A DNA stretch of 64,000 bases from Marinobacter daepoensis DSM 16072 (GCF_000421165.1 NZ_ATWI01000010.1:124001-188000), one strand, 5' to 3'; counted from the stretch's first letter, positions 34,917 through 46,579 are shown. Notes: generated by a model from the letters alone, not told the origin. Numbers and translations are program-made.

Positions 34917-36158
34917 ATGTTCAGAAAACTGCTGCCCCTGTTGATTATCGTGGTCGGTATTGCCGGCTTCCTGCTGCTTAAGGCCACCCGACCCGAGCCG
35001 GCGGAAGTAGTGGCCACCGAGCGTAGCTGGCTGGTTCAGGTGCAGGAGGTGCGACCGGCCACTGCAACGCCGGTGTTGCCCCTGTATGGCGAAGTGGTGG
35101 CGCCGGATTTGCAAACCGTGACCGCTACCCTGTCCGGGCGGATTGGCCAGTTGCCGGTGCGCGAAGGCGTTCGGGTAACCGCGGGGGATGTTCTGGTTTC
35201 TCTGGATGAGGAGGACGTGGCGCCGGTGCTGGCACAGGCGAAGGCTCAGGTGGCAGATCTGGAGGCCCAGATACAGTCTGAGCAGGTCCGTTACCGTAAT
35301 GATCGTCGGTCACTGGAGAGTGAAATGGCGATTCTGGACAACGCCCGGCGCCAGTTTCAGCGCATTGACGCTCTGGTGGCAAGAAACCTGGCTTCCCAGG
35401 AAAACCGGGAGGCTGCGACCGATGCCCTCGCCCGGGCGGAACTGACGGTGCGTACTCGTGAAAAATCCGTTGCTGAGCACCCTGCCCGACTCCTCAGCCT
35501 GGAAGCCCGGCTCGCACAGGCCAGGGCCAGCCTGGCGGCTACCGAACTGGACAGTGAGCGGGCGACCGCAACCGCGCCTTTTGACGGTATCGTTACCAAC
35601 CTTCAGGTAGCGGCGGGAGATCAGGTGTCCCCTGGGCAGGCGCTGCTGAGCGTTTATCCGAGCCGGGGGCTGGAGGTTCGGGCGCGGGTGCCCCAGATGT
35701 ACCTGCGGGAACTGACCCGTGCCCTGGCCGCCGGGCACCTCCTGGAGGCTCAGGCTGACAGCTCCGGGCACCGCTTTGAGCTGATCCGGTTTGCCGGACT
35801 GTCGGACCCGGCTGGCACGGAGGCGGTGCTGAGGGTGGTTGGAGACGCCGGCGAACTGCGGCCCGGGGCTCTGCAGCCGCTGACGCTGAGCAGGCTGCCC
35901 CGCGACCAGGTGGTGGCCATTCCATTCAGTGCGTTGTATGGGGCCGACAGCGTGTACGTTCTGGATGATGACAACCGCATGCAACGACTGTCCGTAGAGC
36001 GGGTTGGCGAAGCGCACCGCGACGACGGGGGGCGCCGGCTGCTGATTGCCAGTGACGATCTCAAGGCCGGTATGAAGCTGATCACGACTCACTTACCCAA
36101 TGCGGTTACCGGTCTGAAAGTCCGGGTGGCCGATGAGGCTGGAGTGTCGGGCTCATGA
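34917..36158 (+). CDS. RND efflux periplasmic adaptor (membrane fusion protein)
   Basis: 413 residues, HlyD/AcrA family. An N-terminal membrane anchor (residues 5-22) is followed by the barrel-sandwich half LYGEVVAPDLQTVTATLSGRIGQLPVREGVRVTAGD, a coiled-coil hairpin (about 105-205, rich in EAQ/ARRQ heptads), the returning lipoyl half TAPFDGIVTNLQVAAGDQVSPG, and beta-barrel and membrane-proximal domains. It links the inner-membrane pump to an outer-membrane channel; no TolC-like gene is next to it. Last codons overlap the pump gene as ATGA. Confidence 0.9.
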   Translation: MFRKLLPLLIIVVGIAGFLLLKATRPEPAEVVATERSWLVQVQEVRPATATPVLPLYGEVVAPDLQTVTATLSGRIGQLPVREGVRVTAGDVLVSLDEEDVAPVLAQAKAQVADLEAQIQSEQVRYRNDRRSLESEMAILDNARRQFQRIDALVARNLASQENREAATDALARAELTVRTREKSVAEHPARLLSLEARLAQARASLAATELDSERATATAPFDGIVTNLQVAAGDQVSPGQALLSVYPSRGLEVRARVPQMYLRELTRALAAGHLLEAQADSSGHRFELIRFAGLSDPAGTEAVLRVVGDAGELRPGALQPLTLSRLPRDQVVAIPFSALYGADSVYVLDDDNRMQRLSVERVGEAHRDDGGRRLLIASDDLKAGMKLITTHLPNAVTGLKVRVADEAGVSGS

Positions 36159-39100
36159 AGCGCAAGCCGGGGGTCATTGGCTTTTTTGTTCATCACCGGG
36201 TCGCCGGAAATCTGGTTATGCTGGTGATGCTGCTTGGGGGCGTGCTGGCCCTGACCCGCATGAACATCCAGTTTTTCCCGACCTTTGCCCTGGATGTGGT
36301 GAGTGTGCGGGTGGTGTGGAGCGGGGCGTCCGCCGAAGACGTGGAGCTGGGCATTACAGATCCTCTGGAGCAACGCCTGCGGAGTGTGGATGGCCTGAAG
36401 AAAATGACCTCGACCTCGGCTCAGGGGATCGCGTCGATCACGCTGGAGTTCCACGAGGGAACCGATCCGATACAGGCTGTGGATGACGTACGCCAGCAGG
36501 TTGATGAATTCAATAACCTGCCGGCGGATGCCGAGGAACCCCAGGTTGCCCGTGTCGAGCGGTACGAACCTGTGGCCCGATTGCTGGTTTATGGTGATGT
36601 GGATCGCGCCGAATTGCGGCAACTGGTCTATCGCTTTGAAGATGAACTGCTGGCCCGCGGCATCGACCGGGTCACGATCCGGGGCCTGCCCGAGCAGCAG
36701 ATCAGCATTGATGTGCCTGTGGAGCGGATGGAAGCTCTGGGCTTGTCTCTCGAGCAGATTGCCGACCGGGTGGCGGCGCTGTCCCGTGACCTGCCCGCTG
36801 GCATGATGGCCCAGCAGGACGCCACCCGAGAACTGAGGGCGGTGGAGCAACGTCGGAGCCCCCAGGCTTTTGAAACGCTACCGGTGCTCAGTGGTGATCG
36901 TATCCGGATGCAGTTGGGTGACATTGCGGTGATCCGTCAGGAAGCCCGGGATAACCAGACGGTGATGGAGAATAGCGGCATGCCCGCCGTTGAATTGCAG
37001 CTTCAGCGATCCGAGAACGGCAACTCTCTGGCGGCCGCACGGGTCTTTGAGCGCTGGCTGGAGGATACCCGGCCGGTGCTGCCGCCAACCATTAAACTGA
37101 AAGTGTACGATGAGACCTGGCAGTTGATTGAGGACCGGATTTCCCTGTTGGTGAACAACGGCCTCGGTGGCCTGGTGCTCGTGGTGGGTCTGCTTTACCT
37201 GTTTTTGCCCGGCCGGGTGGCGGCCTGGGTTGCCATCGGGATTCCCACGGCCTTCCTGGCGGCGCTGGGCGTGCTGTGGCTGATAGGCGGCTCCATCAAC
37301 ATGATCTCCCTGTTTGCGCTGATTATGGCGCTCGGGGTGATAGTGGATGACGCCATTGTGGTGGGTGAGGATGCCGATGCCCACGCCCGAATGGGAGAGG
37401 CCTCCATGCACGCCGCCGAGGGTGCCGCCAAACGTATGGTCTGGCCGGTGCTGGCTTCATCGCTGACAACGGTCGCAGCGTTCATGCCCTTGTTGGTGGT
37501 GGGCGGTGTCATTGGCAACATCCTCGGCGATATCCCGATTGTCATGATCTGTGTTCTGGTGGCGTCATTGCTGGAATGCTTTGTGGTTCTCCCCGCGCAT
37601 CTGCGCCATGCGTTTAAACGGGCCTCACTCGCAGCGACGAAGACGATACCTGAGCGTCCGGTCACCCGGATACGTCATCGCTTCGAACGCCGGTTTGAGG
37701 CATTTCGGGATGGTCCGTTCCGCCGTTTTTCCCGATACAGCCTGCAGCACCGGGGAGTGACGGTGGCTTCTGCTCTGGCCCTGGCACTGGTGACGCTAGG
37801 GCTGCTTGCGGGGGGGCGCCTGGGGTTCAACTTCTTCCCCACCCCGGAACCCTCGGTACTCTATGCTAACGCTCATTTTGTGTCGGGAACCGACAAGCGG
37901 ACGGTTGCCGGCTTTATCCGGGACATGCAGCGTGCCCTGAACGACACCGAGGCGGCGCTTGGGGGTGACCTGGTCCTTCATGCGGTGACCAGCTACGGGG
38001 CGACGCTGGGGGCAGAAGGCAGTTCCCGGAACGACGATGAACTCGGGTCGATACTGGTGGAGTTGGTGCCGTCGGACCGTCGGGCAGTGCGCAACGCCGA
38101 ATTCATCCGGGAATGGCGCAGCCGGATGACACTGCCGGCAGGTCTGGACAGTCTGAATATAAACGAACGTCAGGCCGGTCCTCCCGGGCGTGACGTGAAT
38201 ATCCGGCTGACTGGAGACAGCGCGGAAGCCCTGAAGCGGGCGGCGGATGAGGTGGCTCAGGTTCTGGCGGCCCTGCCCGGCGTGCTGGATGTGGAAGATG
38301 ACATGCCCTGGGGTCGTGAGCAGTTGCTCTACCAGGTGAGTCCGTTCGGTGAGGCTCTCGGCCTGACCACCGTGGATCTGGGCCGGCAGTTGCGGGCGGC
38401 GTTCGATGGCCGGATTGCTCAGATCTATCAGGACGGCCGGGACGAAGTAGAAGTCCGTGTCCAGTTGCCCCGGCGGCAACGCGAGCAGTATTCAACACTG
38501 GAGCGAATGACCATACGGCTTGCGGATGGCCGATTCGTCCCTCTCACTCAGGTGATGACTCTGGACCACCGTCAGGGATTCCAGGCGCTACGCCACGCCG
38601 ATGGCAAACTGGCTGTGGAAGTGACCTCGGCGCTGAATACCCGGGTGGCCACCACCGATCAGGTCCTGGAAAGCCTGACCTCGGGGCCGTTGCCGGACAT
38701 TGCCAGCCGTCACGGTGTGCGCTTCAGTTTTGAGGGGCGTTCGGCGGACCAGAGGGAAACCATGGAAGACATGCAAACCGGGCTGCTGATTGGTCTGGCG
38801 TTGATGTATGTGGTGCTTGCCTGGGTGTTTGCCTCGTGGAGCCTGCCCCTGATTGTCATGGCCATTATTCCGTTTGCTCTGGTCGGTGCGCTGCTGGGGC
38901 ATTGGGTCATGGGGCTTCAGCTCACCATTCTGTCGTTGTTTGGTTTGTTCGGTCTGTCGGGCATTGTGGTGAATAACGCGATCATTCTGGTGGCCTTTTA
39001 TAATCAGCAGCGGCAGAAAGGGCTGGACATTACGGAGGCTCTGAACGAGGCAGCGGTTCAGCGGGTCCGGGCTGTATTGCTTACCTCTCTGACCACCATC

Positions 39101-39307
39101 GGGGGGCTGATGCCTCTGCTGTTTGAAACCTCCCTGCAAGCCCAGTTTCTGATTCCGATGGCAACGTCCATCGCTTTCGGGCTCGGTCTGTCTACCTTTC
39201 TGGTTCTGTTGGTGATACCGGCGTTGTTATCCTGGCTGGAACAGTTCAGGGAATGGCGCGCGCAGCGCCGTAACGCTGCGGCGGAGCCTCTGGGGGCTCC
39301 TGACTGA
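36155..39307 (+). CDS. RND family efflux pump, inner-membrane subunit
   Basis: 1050-residue AcrB/MexB-type proton antiporter of the hydrophobe/amphiphile class. TM1 begins HHRVAGNLVMLVMLLGGV. The proton-relay aspartates are in the TM4 segment FALIMALGVIVDDAIVVGED, and TM10-12 include LFGLFGLSGIVVNNAIILV with a single Asp-free GIVVNNAI, as is normal. Two large periplasmic loops are present. It belongs to the branch often annotated as AcrB/AcrD/AcrF with unknown substrate. Operon with the adaptor at 34917. Confidence 0.92.
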   Translation: MKRKPGVIGFFVHHRVAGNLVMLVMLLGGVLALTRMNIQFFPTFALDVVSVRVVWSGASAEDVELGITDPLEQRLRSVDGLKKMTSTSAQGIASITLEFHEGTDPIQAVDDVRQQVDEFNNLPADAEEPQVARVERYEPVARLLVYGDVDRAELRQLVYRFEDELLARGIDRVTIRGLPEQQISIDVPVERMEALGLSLEQIADRVAALSRDLPAGMMAQQDATRELRAVEQRRSPQAFETLPVLSGDRIRMQLGDIAVIRQEARDNQTVMENSGMPAVELQLQRSENGNSLAAARVFERWLEDTRPVLPPTIKLKVYDETWQLIEDRISLLVNNGLGGLVLVVGLLYLFLPGRVAAWVAIGIPTAFLAALGVLWLIGGSINMISLFALIMALGVIVDDAIVVGEDADAHARMGEASMHAAEGAAKRMVWPVLASSLTTVAAFMPLLVVGGVIGNILGDIPIVMICVLVASLLECFVVLPAHLRHAFKRASLAATKTIPERPVTRIRHRFERRFEAFRDGPFRRFSRYSLQHRGVTVASALALALVTLGLLAGGRLGFNFFPTPEPSVLYANAHFVSGTDKRTVAGFIRDMQRALNDTEAALGGDLVLHAVTSYGATLGAEGSSRNDDELGSILVELVPSDRRAVRNAEFIREWRSRMTLPAGLDSLNINERQAGPPGRDVNIRLTGDSAEALKRAADEVAQVLAALPGVLDVEDDMPWGREQLLYQVSPFGEALGLTTVDLGRQLRAAFDGRIAQIYQDGRDEVEVRVQLPRRQREQYSTLERMTIRLADGRFVPLTQVMTLDHRQGFQALRHADGKLAVEVTSALNTRVATTDQVLESLTSGPLPDIASRHGVRFSFEGRSADQRETMEDMQTGLLIGLALMYVVLAWVFASWSLPLIVMAIIPFALVGALLGHWVMGLQLTILSLFGLFGLSGIVVNNAIILVAFYNQQRQKGLDITEALNEAAVQRVRAVLLTSLTTIGGLMPLLFETSLQAQFLIPMATSIAFGLGLSTFLVLLVIPALLSWLEQFREWRAQRRNAAAEPLGAPD

Positions 39308-39406
39308 GGCCGTGAATCGCCGGAATGGCCGCGGCAAAGGTCATCTTCGAGGAAGGCAAAACCGGCGTGCATGGCCAGCACCATGATGGCACCAATCTGG
39401 GATCGG

Positions 39407-40324
39407 TTACCAGGTGATCTGGCCGGCGCCGGTGTTTTCGGATTCAATGCCTATGATGGCTTCCTGCTCCTGGCTTTCCCGTTTGATCATTTCGCGCAGA
39501 CGTAGCTCCTGTTCTTCCATGGGGCCGGACAGGTCAATCACGATTTCGACACGCCGGTTTCTGGCCCGGTTGTCGGCGGAGGTGTTGGGCACTCTGGGCT
39601 CAGTATCGGCCAGCCCCGTTACCCTGAGGCGGTCCGGGCGGACCTGATCCCGCGCCAGCAGAACGTTCGCGACGGCCGCCGCACGGGCGGCCGACAGATC
39701 CCAGTTGCTGTAGAAACGATCGGTGCGGATCGGGACATCATCGGTATGGCCTTCGATGGCGAGGTCGCCGGGCATATCCGCCAGCACCTCGGCCATGTCC
39801 AGCAGCAGGCCTTCAAACTCCCAGGTCAGTTGGGCTGAACCGGAAGGAAAGGAGCCCTTTTCCTCAATGCGGATGACAATGCGGCGTTGGTCTTCCGACA
39901 CATTGATGCGCCCATCCACGATGGCAGGTTCCAGAACCTCAAGAATCCTGGCCATGTTTTTGTCCATCTCTTCCCGAATGGCGTCCTGGACCGCCGTGTC
40001 AGCGGGGCTTTTCAGGGTCTGCAGTTCTGGTTGCTGGTCGGTGGTGGTCTGTCTGACCTCATTGACGACGGTTGGCTCCGGTGGGGCCGGCGAAAAGGTA
40101 TCGAAAATCGGGCTGGTGCCCTGCGGGATTTCCAGAGCCGGGACGTCTCTCTGCACGCCGAATGCCTTGGACAGCTCCCCGGCGATCTGTTTGAACTTCT
40201 GAGCATCAATTTCTGAGAAGGACAACAGCAGCACGAAAAAACACATCAGCAAGGACATCAGGTCTGCAAAGGTGACAACCCACGCCGGAATCCCGGGTTT
40301 TTCCTCTTCGGGTAAATCGTCCAT
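39407..40324 (-). CDS. motB: Flagellar stator protein MotB/PomB type
   Basis: 305 residues. The single membrane helix contains the ion-binding Asp (TFADLMSLLMCFFVLLLSF, Asp21). A periplasmic linker follows, then the OmpA-like peptidoglycan-binding domain (LAIEGHTDDVPIRTDRFYSNWDLSAARA, then NRARNRRVEIVI). Sequence closeness to PomB, with PomA upstream, favours sodium over proton driving force; this is inference. Starts 2 nt after the MotA stop, so they form one operon, convergent with the RND pump gene. Confidence 0.92.
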   Translation of the reverse strand: MDDLPEEEKPGIPAWVVTFADLMSLLMCFFVLLLSFSEIDAQKFKQIAGELSKAFGVQRDVPALEIPQGTSPIFDTFSPAPPEPTVVNEVRQTTTDQQPELQTLKSPADTAVQDAIREEMDKNMARILEVLEPAIVDGRINVSEDQRRIVIRIEEKGSFPSGSAQLTWEFEGLLLDMAEVLADMPGDLAIEGHTDDVPIRTDRFYSNWDLSAARAAAVANVLLARDQVRPDRLRVTGLADTEPRVPNTSADNRARNRRVEIVIDLSGPMEEQELRLREMIKRESQEQEAIIGIESENTGAGQITW

Positions 40325-40326
40325 GG

Positions 40327-41103
40327 CTAGCCGCCTGCCGTTTCCGGATCGCCGTTTTTGGCGCGTTCTTTGGGGGAGAGGTAGCTGGAGAGCATCTGTT
40401 CGATGATGCGTGGGTTTGTGCCTTCCTGAATGGCCACGAGGGCGTCAATGTACAGGGATTGCATGCGGGCTTCCTCGGTCATCCGTAGGGAAAGCTTGTC
40501 GGCAATCGGTGTGGCAATCATGGTGGCAATCATGGCGCCGTAGAGCGTGGTGAGCAGGGCCACGGCCATCGCCGGGCCGATGGATTTGGGATCTTCCATG
40601 TTCGAGAGCATTTGCACCAGGCCTATCAGGGTGCCGATCATGCCCATAGCCGGGGCAACATCCGCCAGGGCAGTGAAGACCTTGGCGCCGGAGCGGTTGT
40701 GTTCGAGCGTCATCAGGCGTTCTTTGTTGAGCAGTTGCTTGATGGTGTTGCCGTCCTGGCCGTCCACCAGCATCTGTATACCCTGGGCCAGAAACGGACT
40801 GCCAACTTCGCGCCCTTCTATGCCCAGCACGCCCTCTTTCCGCGCGACATTGGCGATGTCTACCAGTTCTTCAATACTGGCCTGGGTTTCCGGCAGCTTG
40901 AACTTGAAGGCTCTTATGGCCACTTTGAACGCGTCGAAAAACTGGGCAAGGCTGAATTTGGCGAGTACCACCAGGAGGCTGCCACCGACCACGATCAATA
41001 ACGAGGGTGGGTTGATAAAAACGTCCGGTGAGACGCCGAGGATGATGGCCGACGCGATGAGGAGGATGGCGCCGACGAGGCCAATGAGAGTGGCAAAATC
41101 CAC
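40327..41103 (-). CDS. motA: Flagellar stator protein MotA/PomA type
   Basis: 258 residues, four membrane helices. Helices 3-4 have ALADVAPAMGMIGTLIGLVQML and GPAMAVALLTTLYGAMIATMIATP, with the conserved prolines and the Ala/Thr positions that line the ion path. The cytoplasmic loop between helices 2 and 3 carries charged residues (ERLMTLEHNRSG) that engage FliG. The PomA-like N-terminus GLVGAILLIASAIILG suggests sodium use. First gene of the stator pair; no other flagellar gene is nearby. Confidence 0.92.
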   Translation of the reverse strand: MDFATLIGLVGAILLIASAIILGVSPDVFINPPSLLIVVGGSLLVVLAKFSLAQFFDAFKVAIRAFKFKLPETQASIEELVDIANVARKEGVLGIEGREVGSPFLAQGIQMLVDGQDGNTIKQLLNKERLMTLEHNRSGAKVFTALADVAPAMGMIGTLIGLVQMLSNMEDPKSIGPAMAVALLTTLYGAMIATMIATPIADKLSLRMTEEARMQSLYIDALVAIQEGTNPRIIEQMLSSYLSPKERAKNGDPETAGG

Positions 41104-41167
41104 AGTAACTCCAGAACTGTGAGTAAGTGTTCAGGAGGCGAGAGAATACCCCCTGGTTGTTTGTTAA

Positions 41168-41575
41168 TCAATCGGTCTTCGTGGCCTGTTGCAGCTCTTT
41201 CCAGGCCGCGTAGCGATGAAGGTCGGATTCCACCAGTTTAAGGCAAAGGGCCACCACGCCGGCATCATCCAACAGTCCGAAACCGAAGATCAGGTCTGGG
41301 ATCAGGTCCAGCGGGTTCAGCACATAGAGCAGGGCTCCGGCAATCGCGGCGATGGCTTTCCAGGGAATGGCCCGGTAGTGGCCGTGCCAGTAATCGCGAA
41401 TCAGGGAAAACATCAGCCTGATGTCGGTTGAGAAGCGGCGCAGCCGACCACTGTCCCTGACCTTCTCCTCAATGGCCTTTTGCCGTTCCAGAAGGTCTTC
41501 GAGGTCGGTTCTCCGGACCTTGTCACTTTGCTCTTTTAACTGACTCGCCGCTGCTTTATCCGAGATCCATGCCAT
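41168..41575 (-). CDS. YkvA-family (DUF1232) protein
   Basis: 135 residues. A charged helical N-terminus (KVRRTDLEDLLERQKAIEEKV) is followed by the DUF1232 core with AIAAIAGALLYVLNPLDLIPDLI and LLDDAGVVALCLKLV, the typical P-x-D-L-I-P-D signature that packs a short hydrophobic hairpin. Function of the family is unknown; members are small membrane-associated proteins. It sits 64 nt downstream of nothing obvious and is separate from the stator genes, whose promoter lies between 41104 and 41167. Confidence 0.85.
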   Translation of the reverse strand: MAWISDKAAASQLKEQSDKVRRTDLEDLLERQKAIEEKVRDSGRLRRFSTDIRLMFSLIRDYWHGHYRAIPWKAIAAIAGALLYVLNPLDLIPDLIFGFGLLDDAGVVALCLKLVESDLHRYAAWKELQQATKTD

Positions 41576-41659
41576 GGGCCAATACCATTCTGAAAAATGA
41601 CCGGTTCAACATAACGAAATTGTGCCGGTGCGTCACCTGACTTTGTCTTTGTCTGGATA

Positions 41660-41684
41660 GGCTCACGACACGTGGACGCGAGCC
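41660..41684 (-). terminator. Hairpin after the carotenoid-desaturase-like gene
   Basis: On the minus strand GGCTCGCG (41684-41677) pairs with CGTGAGCC (41667-41660) with one mismatch, 14 nt after the stop codon. No T-tract follows, so termination is uncertain. Confidence 0.35.
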
Positions 41685-41697
41685 TGTTATGGACCGT

Positions 41698-43341
<1,644 letters not shown>

Positions 43342-43646
43342 GCTTTTCCTGCCTCTCTGGATGGGCCCAGTTACCAGGATTGTTCCAGGCCGGTTTGTGA
43401 CTGTCAGTATCCAGATTGTAGGCGGAGAGCGCGAGTGCGCGGTTCTCGCTTTTGTTATCTGCGTGGGGTTGGAACCTCAGGACTATGAAGTGTCAGGATC
43501 TTACTGCTGTGCCGACTTGTCCAGATTGAAAGTGTGCAGGCCAAGCCTGGCAAAGGAGTATGGCAGTGGTAATGCGGATAACCTGCGGCCCGGGATGTGG
43601 CGGTTACCTCATCCCGGGCCTGTTCAGATGTCAGAAGAGGAGTCAA
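43342..43646. other. Non-coding interval between pcaF and the oxidoreductase gene
   Basis: 305 nt. Apart from the hairpin at 43587-43620 next to pcaF, I see no supported gene, repeat or clear promoter. The part near 43342 must hold the promoter of the oxidoreductase gene transcribed leftward. Confidence 0.5.
43587..43620 (-). terminator. Strong hairpin downstream of pcaF
   Basis: GGCCCGGGATG (43587-43597) and CATCCCGGGCC (43610-43620) form a perfect 11-bp stem with a 12-nt loop, 27 nt after the pcaF stop. No T-run follows in the transcribed direction; it may stop transcription with help or protect the mRNA end. Confidence 0.55.
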
Positions 43647-44849
43647 TCAGACCCGTTCGATAAGTGTGGCAATACCCTGGCCGACACCGACGCACATGGT
43701 ACACAGAGCATAGCGGCCACCAGTGCGCTGCAGTTGGTGAGCGGCTGTCATCAGCAAGCGGGCGCCAGACATGCCCAGAGGGTGGCCGAGCGCGATGGCA
43801 CCGCCGTTGGGGTTTACCCGGGGGTCGTCATCCGCAATCCCCAGCTCACGCAGGACCGCCAGGCCCTGGGCTGCAAATGCTTCATTCAGTTCGATAACGT
43901 CGATGTCGTCAAGACGGATGGCCAGTTTTGCCAGCAGCTTCTGAACCGCCGGTACCGGCCCGATGCCCATGATGCGGGGTTCGACACCGGCGGTGGCCAT
44001 GCCGAGGATTCTGGCCATGGGTTTCAGCCCATGTTCCCTGACGGCGGCATCGCTGGCGACCAGCATGGCCGCAGCTCCGTCATTGACGCCTGAGGCATTA
44101 CCCGCCGTGACACGGCCGTTTTCCCGGAATGGCGCAGGCAATGCCGCGAGCTTGTCCAGGGTGCTGCTGCGAGGATGTTCGTCGGTATCGAAAATCAGTG
44201 GGTCCTGCTTCCGGCGAGGAATCGAAACCGGAACGATCTCTTCCGCGAACACGCCCTCCTGCTGAGCCCGGGCGGTCTTTTCCTGAGAGCGGAAGGCGAA
44301 CAGGTCCTGGTCTTCCCGGGAAATACCGAACTGCTCCGCAACGTTCTCCGCGGTTTCCGGCATGGAGTCGACGCCATATTGCTTCTTCATCAGCGGATTC
44401 ACAAAACGCCAGCCAATGGTGGTGTCTTCGATTTTCTGACCCCGGGAGAAGGCGCTGTCGGACTTGCCCATCACGTATGGTGCGCGGGACATGGATTCGA
44501 CGCCGCCGGCCAGCACCAGATCCAGCTCACCTGCGCGAATGGCCCGGAACGCCGTTCCTACGGCGTCCATACCGGAGCCGCACAGCCGGTTGAGGGTGGT
44601 GCCGGGGACTGAAGGGGGCAATCCGGCCAGTAAGGCCGACATGCGTGCCACGTTGCGATTGTCCTCGCCTGCCTGGTTGGCGCTGCCCATCATGACTTCG
44701 TCGATGGCGGCCGGGTCAAGCTCCGGTGCCTGCTCCAGAACCGCTTTGAAAATATGGGCGGCCAGGTCGTCCGGGCGTACGCTGGCGAGAGTGCCGCCGA
44801 AGCGGCCGATGGCGGAACGGCGGGGGTGGCAGAGAAATACGTCAGTCAT
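43647..44849 (-). CDS. pcaF: 3-oxoadipyl-CoA thiolase
   Basis: 400-residue thiolase cleaving 3-oxoadipyl-CoA to succinyl-CoA and acetyl-CoA, last step of the beta-ketoadipate pathway. N-terminus [19 protein letters not shown] is PcaF-like. The active-site Cys is in [14 protein letters not shown] (about residue 91), His in [16 protein letters not shown], and the second Cys in [11 protein letters not shown] use ATG 44849; a GTG at 44861 overlapping the pcaJ stop as GTGA would add four residues. Third gene of pcaI-pcaJ-pcaF. Confidence 0.92.
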   Translation of the reverse strand: MTDVFLCHPRRSAIGRFGGTLASVRPDDLAAHIFKAVLEQAPELDPAAIDEVMMGSANQAGEDNRNVARMSALLAGLPPSVPGTTLNRLCGSGMDAVGTAFRAIRAGELDLVLAGGVESMSRAPYVMGKSDSAFSRGQKIEDTTIGWRFVNPLMKKQYGVDSMPETAENVAEQFGISREDQDLFAFRSQEKTARAQQEGVFAEEIVPVSIPRRKQDPLIFDTDEHPRSSTLDKLAALPAPFRENGRVTAGNASGVNDGAAAMLVASDAAVREHGLKPMARILGMATAGVEPRIMGIGPVPAVQKLLAKLAIRLDDIDVIELNEAFAAQGLAVLRELGIADDDPRVNPNGGAIALGHPLGMSGARLLMTAAHQLQRTGGRYALCTMCVGVGQGIATLIERV

Positions 44850-44857
44850 GGTGGGTC

Positions 44858-45634
44858 TCACTGTTGGCCGGAATGGTGGGCGTGGGTGCGTTCTTTGAGG
44901 CTGCGGAGAACTGCCAGCTCCTCGTGGGTGGGCGCGGGGGTGATCTCCAGTTCGTCGGCAAAGCGGATGTCCCAGCCGGTTGCTTCAATAACGTCTTCCC
45001 GGGTGACATTCGGGTGCAGGGAGGTCACTACCAGTTCCCGGGTGTCCGGGTCTGGTTTGAGAATGCACAGGTCGGTGATGACGAGGGTCGGGCCCCGGCC
45101 GATATTAGGCACGTTGTCCCGGGCTTTGCCGTCTCGACCGAACCCGACGGTGGTCACAAAATCCACGTCTTTGACAAAGGTGCGCCGTGAGTGCTTCACA
45201 GTAATGAAAACTTCCTGCGCGCTGGTGGCAATCTCCGGAGCACCACCGCCACCGGGCAATCGGACTTTGGGTTCGCGGTAATCACCAATCAGCGTGGTGT
45301 TCAGGTTGGCAAAACGGTCGATCTGGGCGGTCCCCAGAAATCCAACGCTGATGTGCCCACCCTGAAGCCAGTAACGGAACATTTCCGGCACCGAGACGGT
45401 GGTCAGCGCAGACTGGCACAATTCGCCGTCGCCGATGGACAGAGGCAGAACATCCGGGCGGGTTTGCAAGGTGCCGGATTCGTAGATCAGTGTGATGTCT
45501 GGTGCGTGCGTCAGCCGGGCCAGGTTGGCGGCTTCGCTGGGCAGCCCAATGCCAACGAAGCAGATCAGATCGTTGCTCAGCGCGCGGGCGGCGGTGATGC
45601 TCATCATTTCGGACGAAGTAAACTCCAGACTCAT
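44858..45634 (-). CDS. pcaJ: 3-oxoadipate CoA-transferase, beta subunit
   Basis: 258 residues, class I CoA-transferase beta subunit (CatJ/PcaJ type). The catalytic glutamate lies in TLIYESGTLQTRP, and FVGIGLPSEAANLA, LSIGDGELCQSA and RLPGGGGAPEIA are family landmarks. With the alpha subunit it moves CoA from succinyl-CoA to 3-oxoadipate. It overlaps pcaI by 4 nt. The relatively long form (258 residues) matches the CatIJ group rather than the shorter PcaJ, so catJ would be an equally fair name. Confidence 0.88.
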   Translation of the reverse strand: MSLEFTSSEMMSITAARALSNDLICFVGIGLPSEAANLARLTHAPDITLIYESGTLQTRPDVLPLSIGDGELCQSALTTVSVPEMFRYWLQGGHISVGFLGTAQIDRFANLNTTLIGDYREPKVRLPGGGGAPEIATSAQEVFITVKHSRRTFVKDVDFVTTVGFGRDGKARDNVPNIGRGPTLVITDLCILKPDPDTRELVVTSLHPNVTREDVIEATGWDIRFADELEITPAPTHEELAVLRSLKERTHAHHSGQQ

Positions 45635-46449
45635 GACGCAGCTCCTTTCTCGATAACGTTGTGTTTCAGCCAGGCCAGGAAGGTGTCGCGATCACGGGCA
45701 ATGGCATCCCAGTCCTTATAGAAGGCGTTGTCGCGGTCGTAGTAGCCCAGGGTGTAAGAGGGCCTGGCGCCTCCCGGGACTTCAGCAATCGCGGAGACCA
45801 CCCAGGAGGGGAGGACGCACGCGTTTACTGATGCACCGAGGTCGTCGACGATTTCTTCGACGGTTACAATGCTGCGTTTGGCGGCCAGAACGGCTTCTTT
45901 CTGGATGCCAATGATGCCTTCAATCAGCACGTTGCCCTGACGGTCTGCCCGCTGGGCATGAATGACCGCCACGTCCGGCCGGATCGACGGAATGGCGGCG
46001 AGGCGTTCGCCGGTAAATGGGCACTCAATGAAACGAATCTGGGGGTTGACCTTGGGCAGATCGCTGCCAACGTAACCGCGCAGAACCGCCAGGGGCAGGC
46101 CAGCGGCGCCGGCTTCATAGGCGTTGGCCATGGCTGCGTGGCTGTGTTCCAGAATCTCCAGTTTGTTTGGCCAGCTTTTTTCAACCGCATCCCGCAGACG
46201 ATGGAGCGAGCCTACGCCGGGGTTGCCTCCCCAGGAGAAAATCAGCTTTTTGGCGCAACCGGCACCGATCATCTGGTCGTACACCAGGTCCGGTGTCATC
46301 CGGATGAGGGTCAGGTCGCGTTTTTCCTGACGGATGACTTCGTGGCCTGCAGCGACCGGGATCAGGTGGGTGAAGCCTTCCATGGCTACGGTGTCGCCAT
46401 CATGGATGTATTTGCTCACCGCTTCCTTGAGCGAGAGGAATTCAGCCAT
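45631..46449 (-). CDS. pcaI: 3-oxoadipate CoA-transferase, alpha subunit
   Basis: 272 residues, CoA-transferase alpha subunit (CatI type). DGDTVAMEGFTHLIPVAAGHEV holds the glycine-rich CoA-binding start, and FSWGGNPGVGSLHRLRDAVE and IGIQKEAVLAAKRSIVTVEEI are conserved blocks. ATG 46449 has GGAGA 8 nt upstream; longer in-frame starts to 46515 would run into the operator region. First gene of the operon, preceded at 31 nt by a perfect PcaR-type palindrome. Aromatic ring-cleavage genes (protocatechuate or catechol branches) are not in the window. Confidence 0.9.
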   Translation of the reverse strand: MAEFLSLKEAVSKYIHDGDTVAMEGFTHLIPVAAGHEVIRQEKRDLTLIRMTPDLVYDQMIGAGCAKKLIFSWGGNPGVGSLHRLRDAVEKSWPNKLEILEHSHAAMANAYEAGAAGLPLAVLRGYVGSDLPKVNPQIRFIECPFTGERLAAIPSIRPDVAVIHAQRADRQGNVLIEGIIGIQKEAVLAAKRSIVTVEEIVDDLGASVNACVLPSWVVSAIAEVPGGARPSYTLGYYDRDNAFYKDWDAIARDRDTFLAWLKHNVIEKGAAS

Positions 46450-46479
46450 CTCAATGTCTCCATCGTCTTCTGATTGTTG

Positions 46480-46513
46480 GTTCGATATACGAACATATGT
46501 TTTATATGCGAAC
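46480..46513. promoter_or_regulatory. Tandem IclR-type operators before pcaI
   Basis: GTTCG-ATATA-CGAAC (46480-46494) is a perfect 15-bp palindrome; GTTTTATATGCGAAC (46499-46513) is a related site with one degenerate arm, offset by 19 bp. Form resembles the PcaR site known from Pseudomonas pcaIJ. Likely bound by the regulator encoded at 46647. Confidence 0.72.
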
Positions 46514-46579
46514 ATAATGGCGCGATTGCTTTTCGGTCGTCAAGTCTGAGTTTTCAGCAAAGGTGGCGGGTGCACGGAT